Below are positions 30,834 through 33,704 of a stretch of DNA of 33,704 nucleotides, piece after piece. The notes beneath the pieces were generated by a model that made no database searches, had not been told where the DNA came from, and saw nothing but the letters and a program-made list of their open reading frames with translations. How positions within the stretch are numbered: position 1 is the first letter of the stretch; the number at the start of each line of letters is the position of its first letter. This DNA comes from an uncultured Flavonifractor sp. (GTDB taxonomy: Bacteria > Bacillota > Clostridia > Oscillospirales > Oscillospiraceae). A program made the translations under genes and the position numbers. The stretch spans positions 1 to 33,704 of the forward strand of contig CAJUDT010000015.1 of the NCBI GenBank assembly GCA_910585415.1, in the 5' to 3' direction.

Positions 30834-31940
30834 ATGGCGCAGACGGACAAACGCATCCGCTGGTTTCACTACAGCACCGAGGACGCCAAGGCCGCTCAGG
30901 CGGAGCTGGACCAGCTGGCCGCTGAGGGCTGGGAGCTGGCCGAGCTGGGGCTGCTGACGGCCACCTTCCGCCCCGCGTCCTCCCCCCGCCCCTGCTGGGT
31001 GGAGCCCGCCCGCTGGCGGAGCATGGGCCGGAAGGACACCGAGCGCCGGGCGGATTACCTGGAGCTGTGCGACGAGGCCGGGTGGGACCTGCTGGACGAG
31101 AGCGGGGGCCTCTGGTTCTTCCAGGCCAAACCGGGAACGGACCCCGCCCCGGTTCAGACCGATGGGACCGTGGAGTGGACGTCCGTCTGGAAAAAAATCC
31201 TCTTCAATCAGGCGTTCAACCTCCTGTTTCTGGGGATATTCTGGACGCTCCATTTCTGGGTCCAATTCGTATGGAAGGGCTTTTTCCTGTGGGAACCCCT
31301 TTTGAGCAATACCGCCTTGGGGGCGACAGTCCTCTTCCAGGTCCTGCTGCTGGCGGAGCTCATCTACGGAGCCTACCTGCTGTCCTACCGCCGCCGGTGC
31401 CGCAGGGCGGTGGCGGCGGGGGAGTCATTCCCTGTCCCTGGCCGCTGGGGGGCCCGCCTGCGGGGGGTCAGCAAGCTGGGGGCCGGGGTGGTGCTGGTTG
31501 GGACGTTTTTGCTTCTCCTGACTGGTGTGGGCGAGGGGCAGGCGGAGTACCTGAAGGACCATGCGGGCTATACCCGGCAGCGCCGCTCGGTCTTTGCGGA
31601 GCAATGGACCTACCGCCAGTTCCAATCCCATGGCAGCCTCTGGGTGGAATCCTATACCTGCCGGTTTTCCTGGCTGGCGGAGCTGATCTGCGGGGACTTG
31701 CTGGCCCTGGAGGGAGACGGCGAGGCACTGGAGAAGGATTTGCACTACCATGCCCCCGTCACACCGGCCCCGGCGGAGCTGGGCTTTGACCGCGCCTGGA
31801 CCTATCACGATGGGGAATTATCCGGCCTGATTCTACAAAACGGAACACAGGTGGTCCGAATCGAGGCCCCTGACATAGACTTGACGAATCCGGATATTCT
31901 GATAGAATTGAGGCAGAGAATCCTGAAGCTCACAGAATAA
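30834..31940 (+). CDS. DUF2812 domain membrane protein
   Basis: This 368-residue protein begins with the DUF2812 pattern (RWFHYSTEDAKAAQAELDQL, AAEGWELAE, then RADYLELCDEAGWDLLDE and WFFQAKPG). It continues with three or four membrane helices (FNLLFLGIFWTLHFWVQFVW, LFQVLLLAELIYGAYLLS, GAGVVLVGTFLLLLTGV) and an extra C-terminal soluble domain of about 120 residues. The function is unknown. Such genes are usually controlled by PadR repressors and sit with efflux or stress genes. GAAGGAGGG precedes the ATG. It is 12 bases upstream of the oxidoreductase, so both share the promoter. Confidence 0.82.
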   Translation: MAQTDKRIRWFHYSTEDAKAAQAELDQLAAEGWELAELGLLTATFRPASSPRPCWVEPARWRSMGRKDTERRADYLELCDEAGWDLLDESGGLWFFQAKPGTDPAPVQTDGTVEWTSVWKKILFNQAFNLLFLGIFWTLHFWVQFVWKGFFLWEPLLSNTALGATVLFQVLLLAELIYGAYLLSYRRRCRRAVAAGESFPVPGRWGARLRGVSKLGAGVVLVGTFLLLLTGVGEGQAEYLKDHAGYTRQRRSVFAEQWTYRQFQSHGSLWVESYTCRFSWLAELICGDLLALEGDGEALEKDLHYHAPVTPAPAELGFDRAWTYHDGELSGLILQNGTQVVRIEAPDIDLTNPDILIELRQRILKLTE

Positions 31941-31952
31941 GGAGGCATTCCT

Positions 31953-32558
31953 ATGGAGCAAGTATTGTTTGTCAACGCCTGTGTACGGGGGGAGAAGTCC
32001 CGAACCCTGAAGCTGGCCCGCCATTTCCTGGAGGTCTATCAGGCCGGGCACCCCGACCATGTTATTACAGAGTGTAATCTGTGCCAAGAGAGATTACAGC
32101 CCCAGTACCCCGAAATTCTGGCGGAGCGAGATGCTCTCTGGAGCGCTGGGAAGCTGGACCACCCCATGTTTGAGCCCGCCCGGCGCTTTGCCGCCGCAGA
32201 GCACATCGTCATCGCCGCGCCCTTTTGGGATTTGAACTACCCTGCCCTGTTAAAAATCTATCTTGAGCGCATTTCTGTAGCGAATCTTACCTTTGGTTAT
32301 AACGACAAGGGCGAAATGATTGGCCTGTGTCAGGCAAAGGACATGATTTTCATCACGACGCGGGGCGGGGCCTACCAAGAGGCGGGCCTGAGCTGGATGG
32401 AGATGGGGGCCCGTCACCTGGAGGCCCTGTGCTCCATGTATGGCATTGGGCGCTTCCAGTGTCTGGCGGTGGAGGGTCTGGACGACGTGCGCCGGGACCA
32501 GAAGGCTATGATGCAGGCGGGCCTGACACAGGCGGAGCTCCTGGCCAAGGAGCTTTGA
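31953..32558 (+). CDS. FMN-dependent NAD(P)H oxidoreductase (flavodoxin-fold, AzoR-like)
   Basis: This 201-residue flavodoxin-like quinone/azo reductase opens with VLFVNACVRGEKSRTLKLA, the phosphate-binding loop of FMN. It carries IVIAAPFWDLNYPALLKIYL, the flavin-ring region typical of AzoR and NQO-type enzymes, and FITTRGGAY. It would reduce quinones, azo dyes or nitro compounds with NAD(P)H. AAGGAGG precedes the ATG, and it follows the DUF2812 gene by 12 bases. Control through the same operator suggests a link to stress or detoxification, which is inference. Confidence 0.88.
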   Translation: MEQVLFVNACVRGEKSRTLKLARHFLEVYQAGHPDHVITECNLCQERLQPQYPEILAERDALWSAGKLDHPMFEPARRFAAAEHIVIAAPFWDLNYPALLKIYLERISVANLTFGYNDKGEMIGLCQAKDMIFITTRGGAYQEAGLSWMEMGARHLEALCSMYGIGRFQCLAVEGLDDVRRDQKAMMQAGLTQAELLAKEL

Positions 32559-32612
32559 GCCACCGCGAAACTGCGCTGTGACCGGAGCGGTCCGGCGGAA
32601 CGGGGGACTGGG

Positions 32613-33614
32613 ATGAAAAAACGTATTTTGATGCTGACCACCGGCGGGACCATCGCCTCTCTGCCCACAGATGAGGGGCTGGCCCCTGGCCTGGATGGGG
32701 CCGCTCTGGCGGAGCTGCTTCCAACGGGCGTGTTGGAGCACTATGAAATTGACATTCGGGACATCCTCCATTTGGATTCCTCCAACATTCAGCCGGAGGA
32801 ATGGCAGATGATTGCCCGCCATATTTTCGATTCCAGGGCGTGTTATGACGGCATTGTGATTACCCACGGTACTGACACAATGGCCTATACTGCCTCGGTG
32901 CTCTCGTTCATGCTGCGGGGGATTGGGATTCCGGTGGTGCTCACCGGGGCCCAGCTGCCCATTACACACCCGCTCACCGACGGGCTGGAGAATCTCCGTA
33001 CCGCTTTGGCTATGGCGGCTTCCGGGGCGGCGGGGGTATTTTTGGCCTTTGACCGCAAGGTGATGCTCGGATGCCGGGCGGTCAAGACCCGGACCACGGA
33101 TTTCGGGGCCTTTGAAAGTGTCAATTGGCCTCTGGCCGCTGCGGTGGATGGGAAGGGACTTCAAATTTATTCGGAGGCCATCCCCGCCGGGGCGGGAGAC
33201 AGTGTCCTGCGGGATGCGCTGTGCGGCAAGGTATTTTTGATTAAGCTCACCCCAGGGCTGGACCCGGAGATTTTTGATGTACTGCTTCAAATGCACTATC
33301 GCGGGATTGTGATTGAGGCTTTTGGGGCGGGGGGACTGCATTTTGTCCGGCGGGATTTGATTGCCAAGCTCTATGCCGCCGCTCAGGCGGGTATGACCGT
33401 GGTGGTGTCCAGCCAGTGCCTCTATGAGCCCAGTGATTTTTCGCTCTATCAGGCGGGGCAGAAAGCGCTTGCCCAAGGGGTTATCCCTGGGCGGGATATG
33501 ACCACGGAGGCCGCTGTAACGAAACTGATGTGGGTCTTGGGGCAGACCACGGACCCTGTCGAGATTCGGGATTACTTTTCTCGCAGTCTGGCGGGGGAGG
33601 TTTCTTTTTTGTAA
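32613..33614 (+). CDS. ansA: Type I (cytoplasmic) L-asparaginase
   Basis: This 333-residue enzyme hydrolyses asparagine to aspartate and ammonia. Catalytic elements are TTGGTIAS with nucleophile T13, ITHGTDTMAYTAS with T87-D88, and RAVKTRTTDFGAFES with the conserved Lys. There is no signal peptide, so it is the cytoplasmic low-affinity form. The ribosome binding site is weak (GGGACTGGG before ATG). It follows the oxidoreductase by 54 bases and may be co-transcribed. No terminator is evident before the 67-base repeat. Confidence 0.94.
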   Translation: MKKRILMLTTGGTIASLPTDEGLAPGLDGAALAELLPTGVLEHYEIDIRDILHLDSSNIQPEEWQMIARHIFDSRACYDGIVITHGTDTMAYTASVLSFMLRGIGIPVVLTGAQLPITHPLTDGLENLRTALAMAASGAAGVFLAFDRKVMLGCRAVKTRTTDFGAFESVNWPLAAAVDGKGLQIYSEAIPAGAGDSVLRDALCGKVFLIKLTPGLDPEIFDVLLQMHYRGIVIEAFGAGGLHFVRRDLIAKLYAAAQAGMTVVVSSQCLYEPSDFSLYQAGQKALAQGVIPGRDMTTEAAVTKLMWVLGQTTDPVEIRDYFSRSLAGEVSFL

Positions 33615-33633
33615 TCGGGGGCTTTGAGGGTTT

Positions 33634-33700
33634 CCGATTGCTTCTTCCTCGTACTCTGGTGGTTTTCGTTTTCTGGTCCCGCCTCCGGCGGGTTACTTTC
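33634..33700 (+). repeat. Dispersed intergenic repeat, copy 2
   Basis: This is the inverted counterpart of bases 19-85 with no length change, lying 20 bases after the asparaginase stop codon. The most conserved part is GCCTCCGGCGGGTTACTTTC at 33681-33700. The window ends four bases later, so any palindrome beyond it, as in copy 1, cannot be seen. Confidence 0.7.
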
Positions 33701-33704
33701 CAGC

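Noticed and set aside
1..33704. tRNA, rRNA, CRISPR, transposase, toxin-antitoxin or phage defence genes
   Set aside because: None seen on reading both strands. The repeats found are isolated palindromes without regular spacers.

Overview
The window is a 33.7 kb piece of a high-GC chromosome from a low-GC-phylum (Firmicutes) anaerobe. The best guess is a gut Oscillospiraceae-type Clostridium (Flavonifractor, Lawsonibacter or Intestinimonas-like); this is inferred from gene content and order (rimP-nusA-ylxR-ylxQ-infB, mreC/mreD, zapA beside a U32 peptidase), strong AGGAGG-type ribosome binding sites, sigma-A style promoters with 17-base spacers, and recurrent intergenic palindromes. Genes are densely packed and nearly all can be assigned to a known family. 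I saw no rRNA, tRNA, CRISPR array, transposase or phage gene.

Layout. (1) 1-5400, minus strand: a transcription/translation operon rimP-nusA-rnpM(ylxR)-ylxQ-infB with its own promoter (5370-5398), a hairpin leader before rimP, and a terminator after infB. (2) 5471-10635, minus: zapA, a U32/RlhA-like protein, dut, maf, mreC, mreD, a cell-division and cell-shape cluster. (3) 11046-16863, plus: a purine-type NCS2 permease with promoter and strong terminator, a PMT-family (GT39) membrane glycosyltransferase carrying a discoidin-like insert, then a run of PHP phosphatase, rpiB and an in-frame GNAT-cytidine deaminase fusion. (4) 16863-19123: a 162-bp palindromic element, then a TetR regulator and an MFS exporter, each preceded by a copy of the same operator. 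(5) 19185-20669, minus: malQ. (6) 20786-26503, minus: a cobalamin operon (btuF-btuC-btuD, precorrin-2 dehydrogenase, cobA-hemD fusion, cbiK) controlled by a cobalamin riboswitch at about 26650-26800. (7) 27103-33614, mostly plus: a CAT-like protein, a NUDIX CoA pyrophosphatase, a TrmN6-like methyltransferase, a minus-strand pair of YbaK-type deacylase and FlK-like thioesterase, a DUF4230 protein, a DUF2812 membrane protein, an FMN-dependent oxidoreductase and a type I asparaginase.

How the genes work together. The cobalamin operon joins B12 import to the early anaerobic route: uroporphyrinogen III is made by HemD, methylated to precorrin-2 by CobA, oxidised to sirohydrochlorin, and loaded with cobalt by CbiK. 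A single riboswitch would shut both import and synthesis when B12 is plentiful. The TetR-MFS pair looks like a self-repressing efflux cassette. The rimP-infB operon has unusual protein tails (acidic on NusA, basic on YlxQ, low-complexity in IF-2) and two structured RNA segments.

I did not find a clearly new defence or mobile system. The items most worth a second look are the GNAT-cytidine deaminase fusion with an intact internal ribosome binding site, the large palindromic element, two 67-base repeats in opposite orientation lying just behind the last gene at each end of the window, the structured leaders in the rimP-infB operon, and an orphan PadR-like operator in front of the DUF2812 gene.
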